DNA of 61,974 nt from Planctomycetota bacterium (lineage in GTDB: Bacteria; Planctomycetota; Planctomycetia; Pirellulales; Lacipirellulaceae): assembly GCA_024278955.1 (NCBI GenBank), contig JAJRSE010000082.1:1-61974 (forward strand), in the 5' to 3' direction. Below the pieces are notes generated by a model. It did no database searches and was not told the DNA's origin. It saw only the letters and a program-made list of their open reading frames with translations. The position numbers were made by a program, and so were the translations under genes. Positions 22,000 to 30,655 of the stretch are shown in pieces (the first letter of the stretch is position 1; every line of letters starts with the position of its first letter).

Positions 22000-24900
22000 C
22001 TACGGCGGATCGATCCATCTTGGCGTGGATTTTAACCAGGACAACTCCAAGGAATATCATTGGCTTGGGAGTGCTCCCCATGACGCTTCGGCTATTGGCA
22101 CGGACGATTTTCTCATTCTAGGATCATCGCTTCCGACGCGGTCTCAACAGTCGGCCCTTTTTACGTTTTATACAAGCTCTAATGACTTTCTGCTTATTGG
22201 CTACGAGAGTGGGACGACTCGCAATTTCCGAGCACTTTGGCGACAAAGCGGCACAACGACGGTCAAAGTCGCAGGTCAATTGCGAGAAAACGGGTCTTCT
22301 CATTATCAAGGTATCAACGGTGGTCAACGATTTGCGGTCCAGAAAAGCGGAAACACGTTCCGATCTGGTATTCTCGCTGGCTACACTCGCGACATGCAAT
22401 GGTCGTCAACAGCAGGTGTTTCAGCCAAGAGCCTAAACGGCTACAGCCTTCGCATGGGCCGTTACAACGAGGAATTTAGCGACACGTTTACCGGTGTGAT
22501 TGGTTGGTCGTCCGTGCTTCACGTAATCGGCACCATGCCGACTGACGCGGCTATCGAGCAAGCTCTTATCGCTCCACACTTGATGTTGGAGCGGTATCAC
22601 CCCATCACGGGAACCGATCGAGCCAACGCGGTTCTCGTTAGTCTTTACGGACAAATCGTCGACAGTAACGGCGAACCTTATGCCCGAAACTACCGACGTG
22701 ATCTAGTCGATGAGGGAGTAGTCGATGACACGACCGATGGGGCCAAGCCTGTTTTCCTAAAAGATGCGATCGGCTCAAGTGATCTCCAACTCAACATCGC
22801 CAATGCCGCCGGAACGTCGACGCCACTTATCGTACGGCCCGATTATATGAATCCCTCACGGGCGGGCGAATTGAATCACTTAAGCTTTGCGCAGAATCCA
22901 AGAGCTTGCCAAACACCCGACGGGCGTATCTTTTCTGGTGGCCGTGGCGGATCGAACAAATCAAACTTTACGTCGATCCATGAAATTCGCCAGTACGATG
23001 AAAATGGCGTACGTGATCGGTGGCCGATTCCGCTAATCCCGGCTTACGGTCAGTGGGATGATTCTGCGGCTGCGGTAGTCGGTCCGATTTACGATTTAGA
23101 AGGCAGAGACGAAGGCGGGGCCAGCTATCACAGCACGTCTGCTTTGATAGCTCTTGACGATGGCCGCATCTTCGTCGACATGCAGAATCACTCAAACATA
23201 TTTGAGAATCCTGCGAGTCTTTCAACGGGTGATTTTGTTGCAGAATTGGCAGGGTTTTATATGTACGATCCTGCGAATCCGTCATTGCCAGCCATGCAAT
23301 GGCACCAGCACGTTGCAGATGCCATTCCGTCGCTTATCGATCCGAATACATCGAGTGGGGCAAGGCGAGCATGGCAGCAGCTTACAACGACCTACGGCAC
23401 ATGCTCGCGAAACGCCACCCATGTTTATGGCGGTAAGCGGCGACACTTTAATGCTTCCGGCAATCTCGGCATCTACTCAGTTCGCATAAGCGACACAACC
23501 AAACAATGGACCGATTTAACCGCGAACGACAACGGGGCTGGTGGTCTCGATCGATCGGCAACTAAGCCTTGGGGTGTGGTGGATTTACCCGGCGGGGCAG
23601 TACTGTTCGCAGGCCAGCCTAGAAACGATAATGCCCCAGGCCCCGACTCTCTCAATTCTTGTTATGCGGGCCTAGGAGGGGCAATTTGCACTGATCTCGA
23701 CGGGATAACAAATTGGGCCAATTGGCGATCGGTCGCCGATGGAACCGTGCTGAGCGTTAGCCGAGCGTCACAAATCACGGCCATGGGTTCGCCCTATTCC
23801 AATCTGCAATTCGCCGAAGATGCGGCCATATTCCCAACACAGTTTAAGTCGGCTGCCGATGCGTACTTTGCTCATTTTATTGCCGACGATGACGGTAATC
23901 TGTTTGGTATTTACAAGTGGTCTGAGAACGACGCTTACGGCCAGCCTAACGATGTCAACGCAGACAACATCTACTACTGCTGGCGAACCGGCTACAACCC
24001 TGCGACATTCACTTGGGCGAACAGCGGCGAAGTCGACATCTCCGATATGATTCGTGCCGCCACAAAAGCACCAGGCAACCCGACGGGCGACCAAACAGGC
24101 GATCCGATCGTATTAGACGCCCTGAATGTCCATTGGCATCGACCCATTTTACAATGGCGAGATAGCGGCCAGAATCTGTTGCTCTTGCTGTTAGCCGACC
24201 CCGACGGCCAGCCCCAAGAGCAAGGCGATCAATACGAGCGTGAGCGTGGCGGCGGGCGTTACGTCAAACAGCTTAGCCTGCCAAACCCAGCATCTTCGCT
24301 CGGCGACTTAACAAAATGGAGCCCGGCAAGAATTGTCGCAAGTCGGCAAGGGAATGCCCAAAGTGTTAGACCGCTTGCTGCAAATACTGCGCAGGGTTCG
24401 TCTGATAAATTCTTGATGGAATATATCGAAGGGGGTGCGAACTCTTTAGAACAGCCATCGGAGCTTATTTACGCCGCGTTTGAAAGCACGTCGACTGATT
24501 TCACGTCCAACCTGGTTGCTCATTACAAACTGGATGAGACCTCGGGAACCGTAATTGCGGATTCGTCGGGCAATGGGCACACTGCCACACTCGTAGGCGA
24601 CACCGCTACAACGATGACTGTGGAAAGCCCAACCGGTCGCGGGTTTGAATTCGATGGAACGACCGGACTCAACCAGAGAGTGAATGCCCCGGTACACGCT
24701 GATTTTGTGCTTGGAACTGGGCATTGGTCGATTGGGGTTCGGCTTAAAGCAGATAGCCTGTCTCAGCCGGGATGGGCTCCGACGGTTCTCGGCATCGGTG
24801 ACACTGCTGCGAACGAGTGCATGGTCCGATCGGCAACGTCAGATTCGATTGAGTTTTGGTCGAGTGCTGGTATCTGCCGAATCACGGGCCTTTCCGCCGA

Positions 24901-25186
24901 CACTTGGTACAGCATCGTATTCACCTACGACGGAATTTCAATACGAGGTTATGTCGATGGGGTGCTCGCCACAACCACGCCCGCGACATTGGATATCAGC
25001 TCCACCAAGTCACTTCAAATTGGAATGGCCGATACGCTTAGCTCTCGTAGTTGGGACGGCGTTGTCGATGAGGTCTCACTTTGGAAGGGCCGGGCTTTGT
25101 CTTCGGCAGACGCAGCCGCTTGGGCAGCAATAAGGGGCAGTGGCAGGAAATCAAATCAGCAGCAGTTACTTATACCTGCTGCATAA
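21992..25186 (+). CDS. Tail adhesin with LamG-like and BNR-like regions
   Basis: 1064 aa from ATG 21992. Residues ~1-220 and ~835-1060 look like concanavalin-type jellyroll (LamG) domains; the C-terminal one has the clear VAHYKLDETSGTVIADSSGNG ... FDGTTG ... W-Y-xIVFTYDG ... VDEVSLWKGRAL pattern. The middle (~280-830) has repeated G-x-IF-x-GG and W-rich segments like kelch/BNR propeller blades. Such proteins bind glycans and serve as receptor-binding fibres. No transmembrane or signal sequence. It sits before the terminase genes, away from the other tail genes. Confidence 0.7.
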   Translation: MTNYGGSIHLGVDFNQDNSKEYHWLGSAPHDASAIGTDDFLILGSSLPTRSQQSALFTFYTSSNDFLLIGYESGTTRNFRALWRQSGTTTVKVAGQLRENGSSHYQGINGGQRFAVQKSGNTFRSGILAGYTRDMQWSSTAGVSAKSLNGYSLRMGRYNEEFSDTFTGVIGWSSVLHVIGTMPTDAAIEQALIAPHLMLERYHPITGTDRANAVLVSLYGQIVDSNGEPYARNYRRDLVDEGVVDDTTDGAKPVFLKDAIGSSDLQLNIANAAGTSTPLIVRPDYMNPSRAGELNHLSFAQNPRACQTPDGRIFSGGRGGSNKSNFTSIHEIRQYDENGVRDRWPIPLIPAYGQWDDSAAAVVGPIYDLEGRDEGGASYHSTSALIALDDGRIFVDMQNHSNIFENPASLSTGDFVAELAGFYMYDPANPSLPAMQWHQHVADAIPSLIDPNTSSGARRAWQQLTTTYGTCSRNATHVYGGKRRHFNASGNLGIYSVRISDTTKQWTDLTANDNGAGGLDRSATKPWGVVDLPGGAVLFAGQPRNDNAPGPDSLNSCYAGLGGAICTDLDGITNWANWRSVADGTVLSVSRASQITAMGSPYSNLQFAEDAAIFPTQFKSAADAYFAHFIADDDGNLFGIYKWSENDAYGQPNDVNADNIYYCWRTGYNPATFTWANSGEVDISDMIRAATKAPGNPTGDQTGDPIVLDALNVHWHRPILQWRDSGQNLLLLLLADPDGQPQEQGDQYERERGGGRYVKQLSLPNPASSLGDLTKWSPARIVASRQGNAQSVRPLAANTAQGSSDKFLMEYIEGGANSLEQPSELIYAAFESTSTDFTSNLVAHYKLDETSGTVIADSSGNGHTATLVGDTATTMTVESPTGRGFEFDGTTGLNQRVNAPVHADFVLGTGHWSIGVRLKADSLSQPGWAPTVLGIGDTAANECMVRSATSDSIEFWSSAGICRITGLSADTWYSIVFTYDGISIRGYVDGVLATTTPATLDISSTKSLQIGMADTLSSRSWDGVVDEVSLWKGRALSSADAAAWAAIRGSGRKSNQQQLLIPAA

Positions 25187-25214
25187 CAGCAGTGAAACTT
25201 ATACGGAGTCAATC

Positions 25215-25544
25215 ATGGACAGGAGCTTTCAAAACGTAAAAGTCACAATCGGAACAGGCGCTGGCGATGCCACTCAAGCAATCCAAATTCCTGACCGTGC
25301 GTTTGGTTCAGTGCAATTCCCTGCAAGCATGACCGGCACCAAGCTTCTGATTGAGGGCCGCAACGCAGGAAATGACACCTGGGGAGCAGTTCTGGGAGCT
25401 GAAACTACGCAACTCGAAATACCCGCTGCTGCAAATTCAGTAGTGCGAATTCCAGACGGCGCTTTCGGATGCTCGGAGATCCGTTTTAAGAGCGATGCCA
25501 CCGAGGCCTCGGAGCGGACGTTCGACGTACACGTACAAAGCTGA
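25215..25544 (+). CDS. Small beta-rich protein, probable virion component
   Basis: 109 aa from ATG 25215. All-beta pattern (VKVTIGTGAG, IQIPDRAFGSVQFP, LEIPAAANSVVRIPDGAFG) with an internal repeat of PDRAFG / PDGAFG. Looks like a small structural or adhesin-associated protein following the tail adhesin. Confidence 0.55.
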   Translation: MDRSFQNVKVTIGTGAGDATQAIQIPDRAFGSVQFPASMTGTKLLIEGRNAGNDTWGAVLGAETTQLEIPAAANSVVRIPDGAFGCSEIRFKSDATEASERTFDVHVQS

Positions 25545-25590
25545 CGCATTGGGCGGAAGCGTTCTATTTTCTCTTTCTAGGCAAACGAAA

Positions 25591-26598
25591 ATGAGTAATG
25601 AAACACTACAAGATCGGCAGGACTACTTGTTCCTGGTCACCGACAACCTGATCCACCAGCGTGACACATGGGCTGATGATGCTAGCCTGCAAGGGCTACC
25701 GTCCGGCGGGCTGCTGTGGATGGCAGCCGAGCAATTGGTCAATGCGTTTGCAATGGGGACTATCCCTGGGTGCTGCCGTCAATTGTGCCGTGCCGTCGAG
25801 GAATTCACCCGGCACTGGGAGTCGCACACCACGCGAGCTGAGGTGAGCCCCACAGACGATCTACTGCCTGGCAACAATGTTTGGTCTGCCATAGACTCGG
25901 TAGCAGCGGCTCGCACTGGAGCAGAACCCAAAGAAGTCAAGCGACTTGAACCAGTTGCAGACTTGGTAAGTCAAAAAGTCTCAGACGAGCAGATCGCCAA
26001 GATCTATGGGTGGAAGACCTCGCTTGGGCAATGGGACTACGACAAAGTGCGAGATGCTAAAGCCCATCCAGGTAAGCATGACGGCGACAAATTCTACGAC
26101 GAAAAACAGCAAGAGAAAGATCGCCGCGACCGTCTCGACAAGCAAAGAGCTGAGGCGATGTCTCAAAACATCTCCGGCAAGAAAAATGCGGCGCCAATCG
26201 CTGGACCCGAGCCTATAGAGACATTGGTTGCTCAAGGACTGACCGTTGCACAGATTGCCAGTGTGAAGGTTCTCTCGGTTGAGGCCGTGCTTGAGTATTG
26301 CCGTATCAACAGTGTTGCCTTGGACGGTATTGCACCTGCTAGTCCGACTCCATCAGCCATCAACCCTACACCGGCTGCCGAAAGTCAGCTGGAGCACGAT
26401 CAATTTGACGAAGGGATCGATAACGAAGGCTTGCCGATTGGCGATGGTAGCGAGTTGTCCCTCGAACAGCAAATTCTCAATGCGGCCGATAACGACCCTG
26501 AATCAAAGCCTGGTGACATCGCCAAGCTTCTCAGAGTATCCCCGCAAAAGGTAACGGCGATTCTCAAGCGACGCGCCGAGGTAGAGCAAGTCGCTTAG
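25591..26598 (+). CDS. Hypothetical protein with C-terminal HTH motifs
   Basis: 335 aa from ATG 25591. N-terminal helical domain with Trp and Cys; a middle of charged helices (GDKFYDEKQQEKDRRDRLDKQ); then two short helix-turn-helix-like segments (LVAQGLTVAQIASVKVLSVEAVLEYC and KPGDIAKLLRVSPQKVTAILKRR). Directly precedes the small terminase, so it may join in DNA packaging recognition. Confidence 0.5.
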   Translation: MSNETLQDRQDYLFLVTDNLIHQRDTWADDASLQGLPSGGLLWMAAEQLVNAFAMGTIPGCCRQLCRAVEEFTRHWESHTTRAEVSPTDDLLPGNNVWSAIDSVAAARTGAEPKEVKRLEPVADLVSQKVSDEQIAKIYGWKTSLGQWDYDKVRDAKAHPGKHDGDKFYDEKQQEKDRRDRLDKQRAEAMSQNISGKKNAAPIAGPEPIETLVAQGLTVAQIASVKVLSVEAVLEYCRINSVALDGIAPASPTPSAINPTPAAESQLEHDQFDEGIDNEGLPIGDGSELSLEQQILNAADNDPESKPGDIAKLLRVSPQKVTAILKRRAEVEQVA

Positions 26599-26617
26599 AC
26601 ACAAACCTAGGCAAATC

Positions 26618-27301
26618 ATGGCTAAGAAGAAGCCCGCATCTGCTGCGCCGAAATCAAAGGCCGGCCACACTAAGGGTGGCCGGCCTGCGCCCGGCGGACG
26701 TACAATCGTACCCGACGACTACGACCAAATGGCCAAGTTGTATGGTACGGGATGCACGTATGCACAGATCGCCCGAGAGTTTGGAGTAGCGCCAAATACG
26801 ATTGCTACGCACTTCAAAAACAATATCTTTCCGATGATTCAAGCGTCGTCGACGCGATCGCTCGAATCTGAATTACTAAAGATCACTCAGCTGGAACGTG
26901 TCGCCTGGGAATGCTTTCATAGCAAAAAGCCAGCGGAACGTCGAAAGCTTATAAAGAATGAGATTGCCAAGATCAGGGAAACATCAGAAGAGGAACGCAA
27001 AGAGATCAAGTACCTACTGGAAGAGTCCCTGACAACGGTTCACCGCAACCGGGACAAAGGCTGGCTTGACATCGTAAAATGGTGCGTTGAGGTACGCTGT
27101 CGGCTCGAAGGGCACTTTGCCGCGGTCAAGGTCCGAGTTCAGCACGAAGAGTACCGAGTCGCCGGCAAGTCGCCAGCTGAGGGCATGGCAGCCATGATGC
27201 AACGCATCACTGAAAAGGTGCAAGAGCGACGTAAGTATGAATCGCGGTTGCAAGAATCAGGCGTTAGCTTTGGAGAGATCGTCGAACCGAGTGACAATTG
27301 A
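26618..27301 (+). CDS. Terminase small subunit-like protein
   Basis: 227 aa. Lys/Pro-rich N-terminus, then an HTH (YDQMAKLYGTGCTYAQIAREFGVAPNTIATHF, ~35-66), followed by long helices for oligomerisation. Size, HTH and position directly before the large terminase fit a small terminase that recognises the packaging site. Stop is immediately followed by the GTG of the large subunit. Confidence 0.72.
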   Translation: MAKKKPASAAPKSKAGHTKGGRPAPGGRTIVPDDYDQMAKLYGTGCTYAQIAREFGVAPNTIATHFKNNIFPMIQASSTRSLESELLKITQLERVAWECFHSKKPAERRKLIKNEIAKIRETSEEERKEIKYLLEESLTTVHRNRDKGWLDIVKWCVEVRCRLEGHFAAVKVRVQHEEYRVAGKSPAEGMAAMMQRITEKVQERRKYESRLQESGVSFGEIVEPSDN

Positions 27302-28993
27302 GTGACCGTTTCTACCGCACCACCCACTGCCGAGGAGATGCTGGCGCTGGCCGAAACGGACCCCGTCGTTCGTGGATTTTTACAGTCGCTCGAAGCGGAA
27401 AGCAGCTTCTACGATTTTGTTCCTCGACCCGACGATCCCGAAAACTTCGATCAACAGCACTCGTTCTGCTTCAGTAGGGACTCGGTATCGTTTCTGATCG
27501 GCGGCAACGCAGCTGGCACAACCGAAGCTGCAAGTTTCAAGGCAGGGCAATTCTTGCTCCACCAGCAGCCTCCTCCACGGAAGGACGCTCCGTTTTGGAT
27601 CATTGCGGAAACCTACGAGCAGGTCATGGACGTTTGTTGGGGTGAGAAGCTTCTCGGACACGGTCACATTCCCGAATGCGAAGTCAACTGGGACAAGGTT
27701 GCTTGGCACTCAGAAAAGCAAAACCGACCGAAGAGCGTCCCTCTAAAACCTTGGCCTGAAAGTGAGGGAGGTAGCCCCACGAAAAACTGGCGACTGGAAT
27801 TTAAGAGCTACGAACAAGGCCGTCAGGCTATGCAGGCTCGATCGATCGGTGGTTTTTGGTTTAGCGAACAGTTTCCGCTGGATATCTTTCTGGAAGTTCT
27901 TCGCGGATGTCGCGAGTATATGTTTCCAGGCGGTCAGTTTGCCGAGTTCACCCCCATCGACCCCGAGCTGTCGATCTGGGTCGAGCAGGCTATGGAGGAG
28001 CAGCCAGCGGGTTGGGAGTTCTACCGAGCGAACACAAAGAAGAACGTGCCCAACCTACGCGACGGATGGTACGAGCAATTTTTTGCATTGGTTCCCGAAG
28101 AGCTTCGTGCTACGCGAGAAACTGGGGCGTTGGCATCGTTTGAAGGCGTCATTTATCCAAGCTTCCACCCATCGATCCACGTGATACCCGAAGAGGATTT
28201 GCGTGTACCTCCGGGTACATGGCATGACATGGCGACCGACTGGGGAGCGTCAGTCGAGCACCCGCACGCTTCTGTTTTTGGATGCCGCGATGGGGTAGGC
28301 AACTGGCTGATCTACGATGAGTACTGGTCTTCAGATCAGAGCAAGATCACAGCCGATCACGTCGAACGAACACTTGATATCTGTGAGGCATGGGGCTGGC
28401 CGATCGAGACGTACCGAATCGCGGTCAGCGCAAAAGGAACACGCGAATTGAAACCGGGGGAAGAACCTCATCCCGGAGAGGAAGTAGTTCAAGAACGCAA
28501 ACGGTTCTCCAGCTCTCGGGATGCTCTGTGGGGTATGAATTACGGCGATCCTGCGAGACCTGGAGAAATCAATGAATTCTCGAAACGCGGCGTCCCAACT
28601 TCTGGGGCTCGCAATAAAGTCTACGAGGGAATCAACGAAGTCCGAACTGCCCTGAATTGCCACCCTGGAACCGGTGAGCCCGGAATACGAATATCAAGCC
28701 GCTGCAAACACCTGATCGAGGAATTGCGTAAATACCGCTGGAAACGAGGGAAGAGAGCGACATCAGGTTCGCTACTCAATCCCCAGGTTGCCACTCCAGT
28801 CCCCTTGAAACGCGACGATGACATGGTAGATGCCCTGAGATACCTGATTTTCAGCAAGTCGCTGCCTGCTAGCGAAACGATCAGCTCTACCAAAAAAAGT
28901 ACGGGTGCTGAGGACAGAAAGTCGGTACAATTGATCCGAAACAAGCTAAACCGAGCCATGCGTGGCGCCACGGGAATCATGCCGAAGCGATGA
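27302..28993 (+). CDS. Terminase large subunit
   Basis: 563 aa from GTG 27302. The N-terminal ATPase region has LIGGNAAGTTEA (65-76) where Walker A should be: the usual GK(S/T) lysine is Thr. The presumed Walker B is GGFWFSEQF, with Ser for Asp but Glu kept. The C-terminal RNase H-like nuclease keeps DWGAS, and the final Asp motif in RDDDMVDALRYLIF. It pumps and cuts DNA into the prohead with the small subunit and portal. The unusual P-loop could be a family trait or affect ATP binding. Confidence 0.85.
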   Translation: MTVSTAPPTAEEMLALAETDPVVRGFLQSLEAESSFYDFVPRPDDPENFDQQHSFCFSRDSVSFLIGGNAAGTTEAASFKAGQFLLHQQPPPRKDAPFWIIAETYEQVMDVCWGEKLLGHGHIPECEVNWDKVAWHSEKQNRPKSVPLKPWPESEGGSPTKNWRLEFKSYEQGRQAMQARSIGGFWFSEQFPLDIFLEVLRGCREYMFPGGQFAEFTPIDPELSIWVEQAMEEQPAGWEFYRANTKKNVPNLRDGWYEQFFALVPEELRATRETGALASFEGVIYPSFHPSIHVIPEEDLRVPPGTWHDMATDWGASVEHPHASVFGCRDGVGNWLIYDEYWSSDQSKITADHVERTLDICEAWGWPIETYRIAVSAKGTRELKPGEEPHPGEEVVQERKRFSSSRDALWGMNYGDPARPGEINEFSKRGVPTSGARNKVYEGINEVRTALNCHPGTGEPGIRISSRCKHLIEELRKYRWKRGKRATSGSLLNPQVATPVPLKRDDDMVDALRYLIFSKSLPASETISSTKKSTGAEDRKSVQLIRNKLNRAMRGATGIMPKR

Positions 28994-29394
28994 ACAACTG
29001 CCCTCAATTCACAACGGTCTGTTTCGGAGGCCCCCTCGATGGCCTGGAAGCCACGGAGGATCTAGGATCTACAAGTTTTCTGCACACGGTGCTTGCTGGT
29101 GGTGACTATTGCGAATTGATGCCTGACGATTGCTTGGTATCTGCTGGAAGCGAAATCAAAACCGATCACTACCAACTATTCACCTTCTCAACAGCTTGGT
29201 CCACCGGTTATGTTTGGACCTATAAGCTTTGGCTTCACGAGTCCTACTTGCCAATTACCTCTGCCATTGTCAGGCGTATAATGGTGCTTGTGCATCCTAG
29301 CGATTGCTGGGTCTCACGCTCCTACGCTAAAGTGCATAAAAAAAAGAAATCTCCTTTGTTCCGTTACGGTCATATTACACTTTCACGCAACTGA
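28990..29394 (+). CDS. Hypothetical protein
   Basis: 134 aa, ATGA overlap with the terminase gene. The first ~80 residues have the phage pattern FGGPLDG ... HYQLFTF ... VWTYKLWLHE, short strands ending in an aromatic motif. The last ~50 residues are basic and irregular. No function known. Confidence 0.6.
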   Translation: MNNCPQFTTVCFGGPLDGLEATEDLGSTSFLHTVLAGGDYCELMPDDCLVSAGSEIKTDHYQLFTFSTAWSTGYVWTYKLWLHESYLPITSAIVRRIMVLVHPSDCWVSRSYAKVHKKKKSPLFRYGHITLSRN

Positions 29395-29422
29395 GATACC
29401 CTAGAAACCTCACGCAAAACTA

Positions 29423-29490
29423 ACGTCCCGTCACGGGCCGGCACGAGCCGAACTTCAAGTACCTACTGGTGCTTATCGTTCGGCTTTTTT
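29423..29490 (+). terminator. Conserved motif plus terminator before the portal block
   Basis: Positions 29423-29442 repeat exactly the 20-base motif of 17449-17468. An intrinsic terminator follows: stem 29446-29453 with 29478-29485, an inner hairpin AAGTACC/GGTGCTT, then six T. It sits 17 bases upstream of the next start codon, so all transcription entering the portal block from upstream must pass it. Confidence 0.75.
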
Positions 29491-29506
29491 ATTGACTCCT
29501 TAAATC

Positions 29507-30646
29507 ATGGCAAGTTTCACCAAAAATCCGCTCTTCCGACTCGCCTCAAGAACGGTGCAGAAGAATGCACGCCGTGAATGGAACAAGACCGACGCTGCCA
29601 AGTCCGTCAGGCAGATACAGCAAGCAGCGCGTGGCGGAACGTCAATGGCCGGTGGGGCCAGCGTAAGGAAAGCACTCGACCAATGGGGCAAGTCCGGCTT
29701 CAGCGACGTGGTACGTACTACGCTCTTGTCCTCTGACTTTGGAACCATGATTAGTGAAGTCGAGAAGTACGCTCGCGTGGGGGGGCATGCGGGACGACTG
29801 GTTAGCCAATTCTTAGGACAGATAGGACCGATCGGGTCACTTATTCGCTCCGTGCTCAGTAGCGGCAAACGCGGTGGAGGGCTGCAAGGCGACATCCAAT
29901 CGGCAGTAGATTTCCTGGATGCCGTCGCTCCAGAAACTCTTTCGAGTCGAGGACGCAAGCGTTCAACGGCTCACAAACCGGCTGCCAAGCGATCGGCCAA
30001 TGAAGTCGCCGAGCAGATTGAGGCGGCTAAAAAATTCCTGGAAGGACAGGGATTTGAGGTCAAGGAACCGTCTGCCACTGAAACGATTACCCCAGGAGCG
30101 TCGCCTAGTGGCAAAGAAAAGACGTACCCAGGCGGTATCGCCAAAACGACCAAGAAGGGGCAGCCTCGCAAGGTTGTAGATATCGACGTCGAGGGAGGAC
30201 GCAAGCGATTCCCCGTGTCCCATCCTATCGTAACTAAACGGATGGTGCTCACATCGGGATCGTCGAACGTCCATAGCTACAGTTATGACGTCGACACCAG
30301 GACGCTCTACATACGATTCCTATCAAGCGTTTCCCCTGGTGCTCCTGGCAGTCTCTATGGCTACTCGAACGTACCTCCCAAGACGTTCCTTCGTATGCAC
30401 GACGCCCCCTCAAAGGGCACCTTTGTTTGGGATTACATCAGAATTCGCGGAACCGTTTCCGGGCACAAATATGACTACCAACTAGTTTCGGTTCGAGACA
30501 ACTACGTGCCGCGAAAGGCGACGATGACTGCTGCTGGTGAGATGTTTGTGCCTCGCACGGTACGAGTCAAGCGAGTCAGCACGGGTAAAATTCGAGTTCT
30601 GAAAAGCGGTGGCGAGATGCGTCCCGGACCTCATCATTACAGGTAA
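29507..30646 (+). CDS. KTSC-domain protein
   Basis: 379 aa. Basic N-terminus, Gly-rich helical middle, Lys/Ala-rich linker, then a KTSC-like domain (~248-315): SSNVHSYSYDVDTRTLYIRF ... YGYSNVPPKTFLRMHDAPSKG ... YIR. KTSC is a small beta domain common in phage proteins near the head genes, sometimes fused to larger virion proteins. Located between terminase and portal, so a structural or head-entry role is likely; the exact role is unknown. Confidence 0.6.
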   Translation: MASFTKNPLFRLASRTVQKNARREWNKTDAAKSVRQIQQAARGGTSMAGGASVRKALDQWGKSGFSDVVRTTLLSSDFGTMISEVEKYARVGGHAGRLVSQFLGQIGPIGSLIRSVLSSGKRGGGLQGDIQSAVDFLDAVAPETLSSRGRKRSTAHKPAAKRSANEVAEQIEAAKKFLEGQGFEVKEPSATETITPGASPSGKEKTYPGGIAKTTKKGQPRKVVDIDVEGGRKRFPVSHPIVTKRMVLTSGSSNVHSYSYDVDTRTLYIRFLSSVSPGAPGSLYGYSNVPPKTFLRMHDAPSKGTFVWDYIRIRGTVSGHKYDYQLVSVRDNYVPRKATMTAAGEMFVPRTVRVKRVSTGKIRVLKSGGEMRPGPHHYR

Positions 30647-30655
30647 GGCAATAGC

